Shown here piece after piece: positions 42,716 through 55,545 of a DNA stretch of 64,000 bases (position 1 is its first letter; every line of letters starts with the position of its first letter). Below the pieces are notes generated by a model. The model was not told the origin of the DNA. It did no database searches and saw nothing but the letters and a program-made list of their open reading frames with translations. Position numbers and translations under genes: made by a program. Source of the stretch: Saussurea involucrata (lineage: Eukaryota > Streptophyta > Magnoliopsida > Asterales > Asteraceae); assembly GCA_033807775.1 (NCBI GenBank), contig CM066314.1:32661001-32725000 (forward strand), written 5' to 3'.

Positions 42716-43139
42716 TGTTAAAAGGTAAAGGTTTGTTCCTTTGTTTATACCAATCTTGACATACCACTAACATAAAGTATTTGGTTTTGTTGTTTATGAA
42801 ATGTTCAGGGACTAAAGTTAGGAAACTCTCAAAGTATTGGACTGCGCTTCACTACTCGTGAAACACCAAGGTTAGCGGAGCAAGATTGAGGAGTCTAGAT
42901 GGACTAAATGTGAAGATTGCTGCTGAAGTATATAATGTGGAGATCACCGTTCTTTTTACTTAACACGAATCATTTTTACTCTTTTCAATATTTGAGTTTC
43001 TCTTTCGTTTTACTTCTTTCTAGATTTAGGGTTTATTCATATCTAGTTAGGGTTTGTTCATCACCTTCAGATCCCTTGAAGGTTTTTGTGTATTCCTTAC
43101 ATTAGTTTGTTAAATAAGATGATGTTACAAGTTTGAACA
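42716..43139 (+). repeat. 3' LTR of composite copia element
   Basis: 424 bp, TGTTAAAAGG...TTTGAACA, followed by AATCAAGAGAG as at 12501. It forms the border between segmental units 1 and 2. Confidence 0.93.
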
Positions 43140-44970
43140 AATCAAGAGAGAAAAGAAATCAACGAAAATCTACAAAAATAACAGATTTAAGCGGGAGATG
43201 ATTGGAAAAAAATCAATCGTGAATTATGAGAATCTTACGGTTTATAGTTAAGATTTGAAGTGGGTAGAGGGTTTTTTTATCGTATGATGAAAAGCATAAA
43301 ATTTATTTTGTGGAACATAGAGGGTCAAAAGTAATAAAACTTGTTGTTAGGCCATCCGCACCGCCTCGGGCTCGGCTGCGAGCAGCGCTGCGGGGGCTGC
43401 GGGCTTGGGGTGCGGGTTTGAAAACCCGAAGCATATTTAAGCGGGAGATGATTGTAATTTATAGATTTTTATTAAGAATTATTGTAACCCATCAAGGTCC
43501 ACTACAATTCTTTTAACGTCACTTTAAATTCGTACAGTCCCGATGCAGTTTATTAACAACCATCGAGTCTATTACGAGGCATCAAGTCCCAATACAGTTC
43601 ATTAAGAACCGCCCACCATGCCCCATTAAGAGTCACGGAAGCCCATGGATGCCTATAGACTAGAGAGGTTCATTAACAATAATCGAGTCAGATACATTAC
43701 ACTGGTTCATTAAGAGTAAGTAAACCCTATGAAGGCCAAATACATTTTAGTAAGTGCCACTTTATCCCATGAAGGCCCAATAATTTCAATATGTGTCACG
43801 TAAACCCATGAAAGGTCCAATATAGTTCATTAATAGCCATGAAAGGTCCAATATAGTTCATTAATAGCCACTAAGTCCAATACGACCCATCTAGGCTCAA
43901 TAGCTCATTAAGAGACACTATAAACCATCAAAGCCGAATATATTTCATTAAGCGACACTTATGCCCGTGAAGGCCCAATATTGATCACTAACAACTTGTT
44001 AGTTTAATACAAACTATCAAGGCCCAATACAGTTCATTAAGAACCATCTACAATAGCCCAATACAGGTCATTAAGAGTCACCAAAACTCATGAATGCAGT
44101 GAGGTCCAATAACAGTCACTGAGTCAGATGGGAGCCATCAATGCGGATCAAGTTTGTTAAGAGCCGCTAAAGCCCATCAAGTTCGTTACGAGCCACTTAA
44201 ACCTATGAACTCCAATATAGTTAATTAAGAACCACTAAAACACATGAAGACTCAATAAGGTACATTAACATTCCCCGAGTCCATACGACCCACCAAAACC
44301 CGTTACAAGTCATTAATAGCCACTAAAGTCCACCGCATACATATATATAAAAAAATTGTTTTTGCGATTCAGTTTAGTGAAAACCTTTCAGAAAGTACCT
44401 ACAGATTACATTTTCATCCTTGAATGTACGTATACTATATATGCATATATGTTTGTAATGAATAGATTTATTTATCTGCCTATATGAAAATTATATACAT
44501 ATCTAGATACATTACACATACATCTATAAAAGTAAGTATACATACAAATTTCCGTTGGATATTCACCGAATGTATTAAAAAAATAAAAGTTTAACTAATG
44601 TTAAAATCCACTGAAAATGCAGTTAAATTTTTAATAATTGTAAAATAAGTCGAAAATTCAGATTATTTAAAAAAATTGGGGAAGTTTCCGACGGATTTCC
44701 TACGGATATTTCGTCAAAAATTAACACGTAAAACGAAAATGTTTAAGGATATAGGTTACCATATTTTTTTCACATTGGTTGAGTTTATCAGACGCTCACC
44801 CCTCCCATACTTCTCGAATTTTTCACCATGCATCTTCATTGCTCCTTAACGAATAACGGACAGTAAACTACTCGATTTCTTGTTGGTAAACTCAAAATCC
44901 CTAAATACATTCATTGTACGATCTAACTGGAGATGTTCATAACATTAACCAAGTAACTCGATTGGGTATT
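43140..44970. repeat. Modules M1, M2, M3 (unit 2, first set)
   Basis: Equivalent to 12501-14230. M1 is 43140-43480 with a foreign GC-rich insertion, M2 about 43480-44335 and M3 about 44340-44970. No gene. Confidence 0.8.
43345..43453. repeat. GC-rich insertion private to unit 2
   Basis: Unit 1 reads continuously through this point, with a short different segment. Unit 2 has about 90 bp of GC-rich DNA (CCGCACCGCCTCGGG..., GCGGGGGCTGCGGG...). It is followed by a second copy of the local phrase TTTAAGCGGGAGATGATT, already present at 43187. Confidence 0.7.
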
Positions 44971-45140
44971 TTGTATTCCCTAGGTTTTGATGATTTTTTT
45001 TCAATTCAGCTCATAGAAACACATTAACAAATCTTGAAATCATGGTTTATGATTTGGTAATTGTGGTTTGATGAAACATAGATTCATTCACATATTGTTT
45101 AACTTCTAATGACATAGAGATTGATGAAACAGAGATTGAG

Positions 45141-45236
45141 TTAGGTGGCGTTTATTTTTAAGAGATGTTGAAGTCTGAAGTCTTATTTCAGTTAAGATTT
45201 TTAAGAGGTGGTGCTAATGTCCAAAATCTGAATCAA
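45141..45236. repeat. MITE left half at the hybrid direct repeat
   Basis: TTAGGTGGCGTTT opens the element. The sequence switches from the DR1 version (GCTAATGTCC) to the DR2 version (AATCAATAAGAG) between about 45215 and 45236, as expected for a recombination product. Confidence 0.75.
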
Positions 45237-45384
45237 TAAGAGTATTTGTTTTTGTAAACTGACAAACGTCTAAATATAATTGTCTATTTATCCCTAAAAA
45301 ATTCAACTTAAATACGTCAATTGAAGTGAGCATCGATGATCGAGGGATGAAACAAACAAAAAAAGAAACAAAAGAAGAATGATG

Positions 45385-46103
<719 letters not shown>

Positions 46104-46129
46104 GATAGTATAGTAGCCACGGAAATTGC

Positions 46130-46258
46130 AAATTAATTGATCTTTTTCTTTCAGATTTCAGACTTCAGCACCACCACTTAAAAATCAGAATTGAAATCAG
46201 ACTTCAGACTTCAGCAACACTTAAAAAACAAACGCCACCTAAGATTTGATGTTGCTGG
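46130..46258. mobile_element. MITE right half upstream of U1
   Basis: Subterminal CAGACTTCAGCACCACCACTT and terminal AACGCCACCTAA words match 14790-14873. Only the right half is present. It abuts the shared snRNA upstream segment. Confidence 0.75.
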
Positions 46259-46291
46259 AATGAAAATAAAAGGCAATTAGCCCACATTATT

Positions 46292-46346
46292 ATCCCACAT
46301 CGGTGTCAGAATTAAACCTAGGGTCAAAATAAAAAGCTATTTAAGA
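46292..46346 (+). promoter_or_regulatory. USE and TATA-like box of the U1-like gene
   Basis: A perfect USE, ATCCCACATCG, is at 46292-46302. A TATA-like CTATTTAAG at 46338-46346 is about 30 bp before the U1 start. The element spacing fits polymerase II snRNA promoters. Confidence 0.8.
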
Positions 46347-46368
46347 CGGGTGTTGTACCACTTAATAC

Positions 46369-46532
46369 ATACTTACCTGGACGGGATCAATGGGTGATCA
46401 ATGAGGCCCATGGTTTAGGTTTGGTTATCTCCATTGCACTTGGGAGGGGTGCCAACCTAAGGTCGGCCCAAGTGGTCGAGCCTACGTCATAATTTGTGTT
46501 ATCGGGGGCATGCGTACGCGCGGCCCCTATCC
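46369..46532 (+). ncRNA. U1: U1 spliceosomal snRNA-like gene
   Basis: U1 recognises the 5' splice site. The sequence starts ATACTTACCTGG with the splice-site-pairing ACTTACCT intact. It continues through stem-loop I (ATGGGTGATCAATGAGGCCCAT), stem-loop II with the CATTGCACTTG loop, stem-loop III, a Sm-like ATAATTTGTG and a 3' stem GGGGGC.../...GCGGCCCC, for about 164 nt. Deviations: the stem-loop I loop reads GATCAATGAG where U1 normally has a GATCA(C/T)GAAG-like loop bound by U1-70K, and the Sm site lacks the usual GG end. It may be a diverged gene or a recent pseudogene. A 92-codon antisense frame here is incidental. Confidence 0.85.
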
Positions 46533-46712
46533 AAACACGAGTCTTGAAAAAAAACAAAACTGATAAAAAAAAAGATGGGAGATCAATGGCCAGGGCCAAT
46601 GACGGTGATAGAGAGCGGAGGAGTACGATGGGGGGTTTTCTCTCTTTCTTGAGGTGTGGAATCATATAATAGGGGGTGTAATCTTGAGGTGGAAGTGGAA
46701 GAATGAATATAT

Positions 46713-46755
<43 letters not shown>

Positions 46756-46970
46756 ACAGCTGGCTGCAGCATATCATTATTCCCATATCGTGAGAAAATT
46801 AGCTTCTTTCTTGTTTTATTATTTTCATGTCTCTAAGAAATTAATTATACATGAATTTATATATGACCTCTAAAAGTGGAAGGGATAACCATGCATCAAA
46901 GATAAAAACTAATTAAGATGCATGCTAATTTACTAAAATACCCACTACGTATTGCATGTGGAAGGATTTT
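46533..46970. other. DNA downstream of U1
   Basis: Contains a TA run at 46717-46753 and no recognised gene. It has no counterpart in unit 1, where U5 lies. Confidence 0.5.
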
Positions 46971-47314
46971 ATTTCCTTCAATTAATTCACTCCCCCTCAA
47001 TCTAAGTTGGATCGTGAAGGTGCCCAACTTGCCGAGTAACAACTGAAAACAGTCGGTCCCTGGTGGCTTGGTAAAGATCGATGTAACGGTTTGATGTATC
47101 CAAGAGCTGATCGAAGAAGTAACAACCCATTTCTATGTGTTTGGTGAGTTCATATGAAAAACCGGGTTGTTTGCTATTTGTCGTACGTGCAGTGTCACTG
47201 TCAGTTAATTTTATTATTTATGCAAATCTGGTTCGAATTGTTAGATTAATTATTGTATCACAATTCGTTGTGTTTTAGAGGCAATATGACATATCAGTTA
47301 CTTGGTATTTGCGA

Positions 47315-47474
47315 CACCGTCAACTAGTAGAGCCCAATAGCAAGCTATTGTGACGGGCCTTTCCCCAATAAAAATAAGATTAATATCGAGTAGGCCGATG
47401 GCCTACATATCAGATATTAAACTGATAAGAACAGATACTACACTTGATCTTAGCCAAAAGGCCGAGAAAGGTAT
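47315..47474 (-). ncRNA. U2: U2 spliceosomal snRNA (unit 2), 3' domain shortened
   Basis: Essentially identical to 17520-17679: same 5' domain, GTAGTA branch-point word, IIa and IIb stem-loops and Sm-like region, and the same divergent 3' end. Identity extends through the promoter and far beyond, so it reflects recent duplication and not selection. It converges on the U1-like gene; their assigned 3' ends are about 780 bp apart. Confidence 0.9.
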
Positions 47475-47495
47475 GATTTTTTACTTCTTGGGCCT

Positions 47496-47552
47496 TGGTT
47501 TTTATAACAGAGTCTAGTATTGGTTATTTTTGTTACTCAGGCGATGTGGGAT
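47496..47552 (-). promoter_or_regulatory. USE and TATA box of the U2 gene (unit 2)
   Basis: Minus-strand ATCCCACATCG at 47552-47542 and TATAAAAACC at about 47505-47496 repeat the unit 1 arrangement exactly. Confidence 0.9.
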
Positions 47553-47555
47553 GTA

Positions 47556-48139
47556 CGTCTCTAAAGGAACCTTTATTCTCGAACATTTGCTTTGAGCAGA
47601 TTATTATTGGAACTGCTCCTTCACCATCATCATCAAAATAATCAGCATCTTAATTTCACTCAGGTTACTCTGATTCAGTCATATCTTCCAGCCACTTCTT
47701 AGTTCAATTTATCCATCCAAGACCCACTAATTAATTATACATGTATTGGTCGTCATTAATCAAATTCATGGAGCCCTCTTTTCTCTACTTTCTAGCTACG
47801 TTTACATGTCTATCTTTTATATTGAATTAAGTACTTAACCATATGTGAGGACCAAGTTGGTATATAAAGTGTTGCCCACTAATTAATCACTTGTTTTGTT
47901 GTGGCTACTCTCTAAGTTAATTAACTAATTACTAAAAGATGGTAAAACTGAAAAACTGTACGGGTTTTCCCATAAGGGACCCTTGCATAAATTCTCGATT
48001 TATTATTTTTATACTATATCATTATATCACCTTTTATGGTTACACTGGAATTATCACTATACTTTGTAATCCTTGATATATAAACCAACTACTATCTTTT
48101 ATCTAATAAATTATGTATCGTCATATATGGGGGGTCATT
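47556..48139. other. Intergenic DNA upstream of U2 (unit 2)
   Basis: No gene recognised; near-identical to 17760-18335. Confidence 0.6.
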
Positions 48140-48356
48140 CTCTCGTCGCTACCCGGTCAATGCCTAATCATTCATATACAGTCATAACTAGATGGCTTAG
48201 TGCAATACTCATCACCATTCATCGCCACCAATGGCAGTAACATGACTTCAATTAATTTTCTAAGCAATTTGTACTTTTTACATTAACTAGTATATATATT
48301 AGTTAGTATATATATATATATGTATATATATTGATTAAATTAGTATATATAAAAAA

Positions 48357-48397
<41 letters not shown>

Positions 48398-48565
48398 GGT
48401 ACCGAGCGGGTCGGGGGGTGTATCACCCGGCCCCGGCCCCGGTTTGAGTGTATCGGGTCCTGGTCCCTAGCACCCGGACCCGTTTTTGCGGGTATTCCCC
48501 GGCCACAGCCGGGTCAGGTGAATCGGGTTCCCCGTCGGGTTGGGGCAAATCACCATTCCTACCTT
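48140..48565. repeat. Module M5, TA runs and full-length GC-rich repeat (unit 2)
   Basis: The TA run at 48364-48395 leads into CGGGTACCGAGCGGGTCGG and the repeat ends near CAAATCACCATTCC at 48559. It shows the portion missing from 18642 in unit 1. The 62-codon frame 48448-48636 is repeat-derived. Confidence 0.75.
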
Positions 48566-49424
48566 TCAGAAAGTACCTACATATTACATTTGCATCCATG
48601 AATGTACGTATACTATATATGCATATATGTTTGTAATGAATAGATTTATTTATCTACCTATATGAAAATTATATACATATCTAGATACATTACACATACA
48701 TCTATAAAAGTAAGTATACATACAAATTTCCGATGGATTTTCATCGAAAGTATTAAAAAAATAAAATTTTAACGAATGTTAAAATCCACTGAAAGTACAG
48801 TTAAATAATAATCTTTTGATTGATTGAAAAATATGTCGAAAATTCAGATTTAAAAAAAAAAATTGGGGGCAGTTTTCGACGGATTTCCTACGGATATATT
48901 TCGTCAGAAATTAACACAAATAAAACGAAAATGTTTAAGGAATTAGGTTACCATACTTTTCCAGATTCGTTGAGTTTATTAGACGCTCACCCATCCCATA
49001 CTTCTCGATTTCTTCCCCATGCATCTTCATTGCTCCTTAACGAATAACGGTCAGTAAACTACTCGATTTCTTGTTGGTAAACTCAAAATCCCTAACTACA
49101 TTCATTGTACGATCTAACTAGAGATGTTGATAACATTAACCAAGTAACTCGATTGGGTATTTTGTATTCCCTTGGTTTTCATGATTTTTTTTCAATTCAG
49201 CTTATAGAATGAATGGGAGATCATCCGAAAAAATCTGTTTTAGCACTTCTCAAATGAACCTCTCCCTATATATATATATATATATCAACGCTATATCATT
49301 CATATCATGATATCAAAACGCTACCTTTGCAGTTTCTCGCCCAAAGCAACCATCCACGCGTCTTTGTGGTTTTTAATGGGTATCATATTTGTTTACAATT
49401 TTAATTGCAACAAAAAAATGCATA
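48566..49424. repeat. Module M3 (unit 2, second copy) and linker
   Basis: Equivalent to 18643-19454, including the short TA run at 49267-49285. Differences from unit 1 are small substitutions and indels. Confidence 0.75.
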
Positions 49425-50555
49425 CAATCAAGAGAGAAAAGAAATCAGCGAAAATCTACAAAAAAAAAGATTGAAGTGGGAGATCATCCGAAAAAATCAA
49501 TCGTGAATTCTTAGAATCTTACGGTTCACATTTGAGATTTGAAGTGCGTAGAGGGTTTTTTTTATCGTACGATGAAAAGCATATAATTTATTTTGGGGAA
49601 CATAGAGGGTCAAAAGTAGTAAAACTTGCACATGATACATAAACACTTGTAATTTATAGATCTTTATTAAGAATTATTGTAACCCATCAAGGCCCACCAC
49701 AGTTCTTTTAACGTCACTTTAAATCCGTACAGTCACGATGCAGTTTATTAACGGCCATCGAGTCTATTACGAGGCATCAAGTCCCAATACAGTTCATCAA
49801 GAACCGACGAACATGGCCCATTAAGAGTCACAGAAGCCCATGAATGCCTAGAGAGGTTCATTAACAATCACCGAGTCAGATACATTCCAACGGTTCATTA
49901 AGAGTAAGTAAAGCCCATGAAGGCCAAATACATTTAGTAAGTGCCACTTTATCCCATGAAGGCCCAATAATTTCAATAAATGTCACGTAAAACCATTAAA
50001 GGTCTAATATAGTTCATTAATAGCCACTAAGCCCAATACGACCCATCTAGGCGCAATAGCTCATTAAGAGACACTACCCCATCAAAGCCGAATATATTTC
50101 ATTAAGACACACTTATGCCCGTGAAGGCCCAATACTGATCATTAACAACTTCTTAGTCTAATACAACCCATCAAGGCCTAATACAGTTCATTAAGAACCG
50201 TCTACAATGTCCTAATACAAGTCATTAAGAGTCACCAAAACCCATGAAGAGTCACCAAAACCCATGAATGCCGGTGAGGTTCTATAACAGTCACTGAGTC
50301 AGATGGGAGCCATCAATGCGAATAACAGCCCATCAAGAGCAACTGAAGCCCATCAAGTTTGTTAAGAGCCACTAAATCCCATCAAGTTCGTTAAGAGCCA
50401 CTTAAACCTATAAACTCCAATATAGTTAATTAAGAACCACTAAAACACATGAGGACTCGGTGAGGTTCATTAACATTCACATAGTCCATATGACCCACCA
50501 AAACCCATTACAATTCATTAATGGCCACTAAAGTCCACCGCATACATATATCCAA
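49425..50555. repeat. Modules M1 and M2 (unit 2, second copy)
   Basis: Equivalent to 19455-20555, with one extra short duplication (GAGTCACCAAAACCCATGAA) near 50225-50265. Confidence 0.8.
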
Positions 50556-50599
50556 AAAAAACATTGTTTTTACGATTCAATTTTGTGAAAACCATTCAG

Positions 50600-51329
50600 A
50601 AGGTACCTACAAATTACATATGCATCCATGAATGTATGTATACTATATATGCATATATGTTTGTAATGAATAGATTTATTTATCTGCCGATATGAAAATT
50701 ATATACATATCTAGATACATTACACATACATCTATAAAAGTTAGTATACATACCAATTTCTGATGGATTTTCACCGAATGTATTAAAAAACTTTAACTAA
50801 TGTTAAAATCCACTGATAATATAGTTAAAAATATAATCTTTTGATTAATTGAAAAATAAGTCGAAAATTCAGATTATTTAAAAAAAAAATTGGGGGCAGT
50901 TTCCTAGGGATATTTTGTCGGAAATTAACACATATAAAACGAAAATGTTTAAGGAATTAGGTTATTATACTTTTTCATATTGGTTAAGATTATCAGATGC
51001 TCACCCCTCCCATACTTCTTGATTTCTGCACCATGCATGTTCATTGCTCCTTAACGAATAACGGTCTGTAACTACTCGATCTCTTGTTGGTAAACTCAAA
51101 ATCCCTAACTACATTCATTGTACGATCTAACTGGAGATGTTCATAACATTAACCAAGTAAATCGATTGGGTATTTTGTATTCCCTTGGTTTTCATGATTT
51201 TTTTTTTCCAATTCAACTTATAGAGACACATTAACAAATCTTGAAATCGTGGTTTATTTTTTGGTAGTTATGGTTTGATGAAACATAGATTCATTCACAT
51301 ATTCTTTAACTTCTGATGACATAGAGATT
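50600..51329. repeat. Module M3 (unit 2, third copy)
   Basis: Equivalent to 20635-21355. The TTTCCGACGGATTTCC half of the inverted pair is deleted (reads GTTTCCTAGGGATATTTTG at about 50899). Confidence 0.7.
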
Positions 51330-52026
51330 GATTGAAATCAGTTCCCCTACCTACTTTCTCTCCCACTCTCCCCCAACCCAATGAACCTCTATCCCAGCAT
51401 GAAATCCCCTGTCGACGATATTCAAACGGTGAATCATCTTCAGGTATCAAATCTCTTTTCTTACGTGTTTCTGTTTTATAAATCATCATCAGTGGAAAGA
51501 AATAGGTTTTTGTCCCAACACGTTTGATTTCTTCTTAAATCTCAATAAATGTAGAGTGGATGGAGTCTTCAATCCCTACCCAATACGTTTGATTTCTTCT
51601 TATTTTGTTTGTTTGCAGTGCTTTCCCCATATTTAGTTTCGACTGGGAGCCCCCATCGGTTCATGTCATATTTACCCTAATTATCGAGCAATGAAGGGAC
51701 ATCAAGTTGAAGCCTGAGGAATCGAAGCCGATATTTGTTCGTGTTGTGGATTAAGGTTAGTTTTCTTTCTCATTTTGATCATGGATTTGCACTGAGTCTT
51801 ATTTTTCATCTTTTTTTTTCTTTTGTTCATCTTCAAATGTCTACATCTTCACAGGTACTTCCATTGTCTTCTCCTCCATCAAATTGAGGATTGGATTATG
51901 GGGTTTTTTAGTTTATTTATTTAAATTTGATTTTTCATTTTTCATTTTTTTGTGTATACAGAGGGGGAAACTATACCACACAAGTAAAAAGGGCTTGTAA
52001 GGGACACTTGCATAAATTCTATACAG
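51330..52026. other. Unclassified low-repeat segment (unit 2)
   Basis: Near-identical to 21356-22079. No protein or RNA recognised. Confidence 0.35.
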
Positions 52027-52115
52027 CCAAGGGGAATACCCAAGGCCGACGACAACAATTGACGAGCGTTGGTTATTACCTTATTAGTTGGGTTATTGCC
52101 CTTATAATGTTTCTT
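52027..52115 (-). pseudogene. U4 snRNA pseudogene (unit 2)
   Basis: Same decayed U4 sequence as 22080-22165. The 64-codon plus-strand frame through it is not a gene. Confidence 0.7.
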
Positions 52116-52314
52116 CCTTAAAACTTCCGATATATTGTTAGAAATCTCGTTTTATCCTCGATATTATCTCAAAAGATGGAATTCATAACAATGGTAGTTT
52201 CACAATAACGTTCGTTATTTTGCTCGAACTCGTAACATGAAAAATGTGATGAAGTGTAGCTTCAAACATGGCATAATAAAACAAATTTTGAAGTTGGATC
52301 GGAAGGGAGAGCAC

Positions 52315-52493
52315 GCCAAGGAAGTAGCTTAGTACAACGCCAAGGCGACTCTCAAAGACCCTAATAGCAACTATTGTTTTGGCCATTTCCTAATAAAAAT
52401 GATTAATATCGAGTAGACCGATGATCTACATTATCAGATACTAAACTGGAAAAAAACAGAAGTTGATCTTACTCAAAAGACCGAGAAAGGTAT
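52315..52493 (-). pseudogene. U2 snRNA pseudogene (unit 2)
   Basis: Equivalent to 22366-22575 but with one copy of the 24-bp 3' segment and a further deletion removing the TACTACA (GTAGTA) region near 52462. The upstream USE is decayed (ATCCCACGTCA). Confidence 0.82.
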
Positions 52494-52559
52494 GTTTTTT
52501 CTACTTCATGGGCCTTGTTTTTTATAATAGTATCGTCTTGGTTATTTTTGTTAGTTAGG

Positions 52560-53528
52560 TGACGTGGGATGCCTCTGAAACAACGTTTTCTCGTGGTTGT
52601 TTCATTCTTGCTATTTATCTTGTGTCATCATCAAAATTGAAAACAGTCTATATATAAAACATTCAAAACTAATAAAAAACGAATTCCATAATTAACAACA
52701 TAAAACTTTAAGAATAAATTCATAGAATGTTTAGATTTCATTGACAAAATATAGTTTTGTTCAACAAATTAGAGTACCCAAGAAAGAAAAAGGCACTTGC
52801 TTAGATTGTTAAAAAAACCCATCGGCCATCACAAATATAAAGCCTCACACTTGGTTACAATTGCACACGTTACGAGCATTTCATTACATGGATGGATCCT
52901 TAATGATTCAACCCACATACTACATGTGTTCTTGTAATGCATTTTCCGTGCTAAAACCTTGTCAAACACACCCATCGAATTATTTTGTTCACATTTTCAT
53001 GTATTTTGAAAAAAGGTTGATAATGTACAGTGTCCTTAAAAAATATGATTAATTGCAATAAATGAAATCATAAGTTTTGACAACTACTTCCCTCTGTTTG
53101 AGAGAAAGTAAACCTAAAATTATGACGTGTTTGTGAAATAAGGTGACTACCAAACAACGCCATAAAGAAAATTCCCGTTTTGAACCACTTTTAGAATCGC
53201 TTGAAGAAATGAATACTTATAATATAAACATCGTAGATAGCCTAAAAATATGGCAAAGAAATAAACTACAAATACAAATATGAGCCAATAACAAATATTA
53301 GCCTTAATGTCTGTTTTCTTCAACCGTCTTCATCCATTTCTACTTACTTTTCTTCATTGAATCAACTCAATCCTCCAAACATAAATAGTGAATTCCCTTA
53401 ACTTCTACGACCGCCTCCGTATTAATAAAATTCCAAACAATATAATAAGTTCCAAACTAAAGCTAAGTAAAGCCAAGTAGGAAATATCACGAGTTCGGGA
53501 TTGCTATGGTTGTGCGTTTAGTGAGAAT
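52560..53528. other. AT-rich DNA with no recognised gene (unit 2)
   Basis: Near-identical to 22645-23611; nothing further seen. Confidence 0.5.
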
Positions 53529-53694
53529 TTGAGTTAATGTGAGAAGTGGATATCAACTGTTGGATGCATATTACTATGAGATGCACTGAGATAAACCAGA
53601 TCAATCCCCGTATTAAGTGTGATTCATGGGGGGTTTCAGATTATAAGTGATCAACGATTCAGATACATTTCTCATGTTTCTCACATTAACTCAA
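53529..53694. mobile_element. Short MITE-like inverted-repeat element (unit 2)
   Basis: Same 17-bp terminal inverted repeats as 23612-23777 and same length. Confidence 0.6.
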
Positions 53695-53713
53695 CTTTAC
53701 ACACGATACTTTG

Positions 53714-53716
<3 letters not shown>

Positions 53717-53771
<55 letters not shown>
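53717..53771. repeat. TA microsatellite, expanded in unit 2
   Basis: About 27 TA repeats, against about 9 at 23801-23818 in unit 1. Confidence 0.9.
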
Positions 53772-53772
<1 letters not shown>

Positions 53773-53917
53773 CCTTAGGTTCATTTGAGAAGTGCTAAAT
53801 AAATAAGAAGTAATCTTGACCATTTATTCGGTCAAGATCGGTTTTAATTGGTCAAAAGTTGCGACTGTTCCAAAAAATAGAAGGGCGGTTTCGTAACTTT
53901 TACAAAACACGTGACGT

Positions 53918-54212
53918 GTTCATATATGAACCTGTGTGATTCACATATGAACTATATGTTCATATATGAACTCATGTAATTCACATATGAACTCTTTTTA
54001 ACTAATTCATATACGAACCGTTGTGTTTCATATATGAAACTAATTAACTGTAAATTCATATATGAATCAGTGAACCAATTAGCTGATTCATATACGAACC
54101 TTTGTGTTTCATATATGAAAGTAATTAAATGTAGGTTCATATATGAATCAGTTGAACCAATTAACTGATTCATATATAAACCTTTGTGATTCATATATAA
54201 ACCTTTGTGATT
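53918..54212. repeat. Array of TTCATATATGAA-type palindromes (unit 2)
   Basis: Same array as 23967-24260, almost unchanged. One palindrome reads TTCATATATGAA where unit 1 has TTCATATAGGAA. Confidence 0.8.
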
Positions 54213-54224
54213 CTTTTGTTTATT

Positions 54225-55458
54225 GAGAATTATTGTAACCCATCAAGGCCCACCACAATTCTTTTAACGTCACTCTAAATTCGTAGTCCCGGTGGAGTTT
54301 ATTAACGGCCATCGAGTCTATTACGAGGCATCAAGTCCCAATACAGTTCATTAAGAACCGCCAAACATGGCCCATTAAGAGTCACAGAAGCCCATGAATA
54401 CCTAGAGAGGTTCATTAACAATCACCGAGTCTGATACATTCCACCGGTTCATTAAGAGTAAGTAAAGCCCATGAAGGCCAAATACATTTTAGTAAGTGCC
54501 ACTTTATCCCATGAAGGCTCAATAATTTCAATAAGTGTCACGTAAAACCATGAAAGGTCCAATATAGTTCATTAATAGCCACTAAGCCCAATACGACCCA
54601 TCTAGGCTCAATAGTTCATTAAGAGACATTATAACCCATCAAAGCCGAATATATTTCATTACGAGACACTTATGCCCGTGAAGACCCAATATTGATCATT
54701 AACAACTTCTTAGTCTAATACAACCCATCACGGCCCAATACAGTTCATTAAGAACCGTCTACAATGGCCCAATATACGTCATTATGAGTCACCAAAACCC
54801 ATGAATGCCGGTGATGATCAATAATAGTCATTGAGTCATATGGGAGCCATCAATGTGAATAACAACCCATCAAGAGCCGCTAAAGCCCATCAAGTTTGTT
54901 AAGAGCCACTAAAGCCCATCAAGTTCGTTAAGAGACACTTAAACCTATGAACTCCAATATAGTTAATTAAGAACCACTAAAACACATGAAGACTCAATAA
55001 GGTTCATTAACATTTCCCGAGTCCATACGACCCACCAAAACCCATTACAATTCATTAATAGCCACTAAAAGTCCACCACATACATATATCCAAATATATT
55101 TGTTTTTACGATTCAGTTTAGTGAAACCTTTCAGAAGGGATGGTAACGGGGAGGGTATCCCCTTACCCGGCTCCGACCCCGGTTTCGTGTAGAGAGCCCT
55201 GACCCCGGTCCCCGACGGGTACGACGATTAGAAACCCTTTCCCGGTCATTCTCTCGGTCGCTACCCGGTCAATACCTGTTCTGGACCCGTTTTTTAGGCA
55301 AATAACAATGAACAAAGTGTGGTTGTATGCCTAATTATTCATATATAGTCATAACTAGATGGCTTAGTGCAATACTCATCACCATTCATCACCACCAATG
55401 GAAGTAACATGACTTTAAATAATTTTCTAAGCACTTTGAACTTGTTTTACATTAACTA

Positions 55459-55499
<41 letters not shown>

Positions 55500-55502
55500 T
55501 TA

Positions 55503-55545
<43 letters not shown>

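Larger units (their letters stand above)
12501..43139. repeat. Tandem segmental duplication, unit 1
   Basis: Nearly every block here recurs in the same order and orientation in unit 2 from 43140. U2 at 17679 recurs at 47474, degraded U2 at 22575 at 52493, gypsy LTR at 25579 at 55570, and copia LTR at 29477 at 59428. Offsets run between about 29.8 and 30.7 kb because of indels. The unit begins after a 424-bp LTR and ends with the same LTR. Confidence 0.95.
29477..43139 (+). mobile_element. Composite copia element: SIRE-type element inside a second copia element
   Basis: Outer element X is bounded by two 424-bp LTRs (29477-29900, 42716-43139), with a Met-type primer site after the first and a polypurine tract before the second. 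Its integrase-RT-RNase H lie at 39905-42708. Between 30170 and about 39900 is a SIRE-type element Y with partial gag, protease, integrase, RT, RNase H, env-like region, polypurine tract and 3' LTR, but no 5' LTR. X lacks gag, protease and the start of integrase, so a deletion fused X's leader to Y's gag. There is no target duplication: GCATAC precedes and AATCAAG follows. Confidence 0.88.

Noticed and set aside
46387..46665. 92-codon antisense frame across the U1-like gene
   Set aside because: The plus strand carries clear U1 motifs and a USE-TATA promoter; the antisense frame is incidental.
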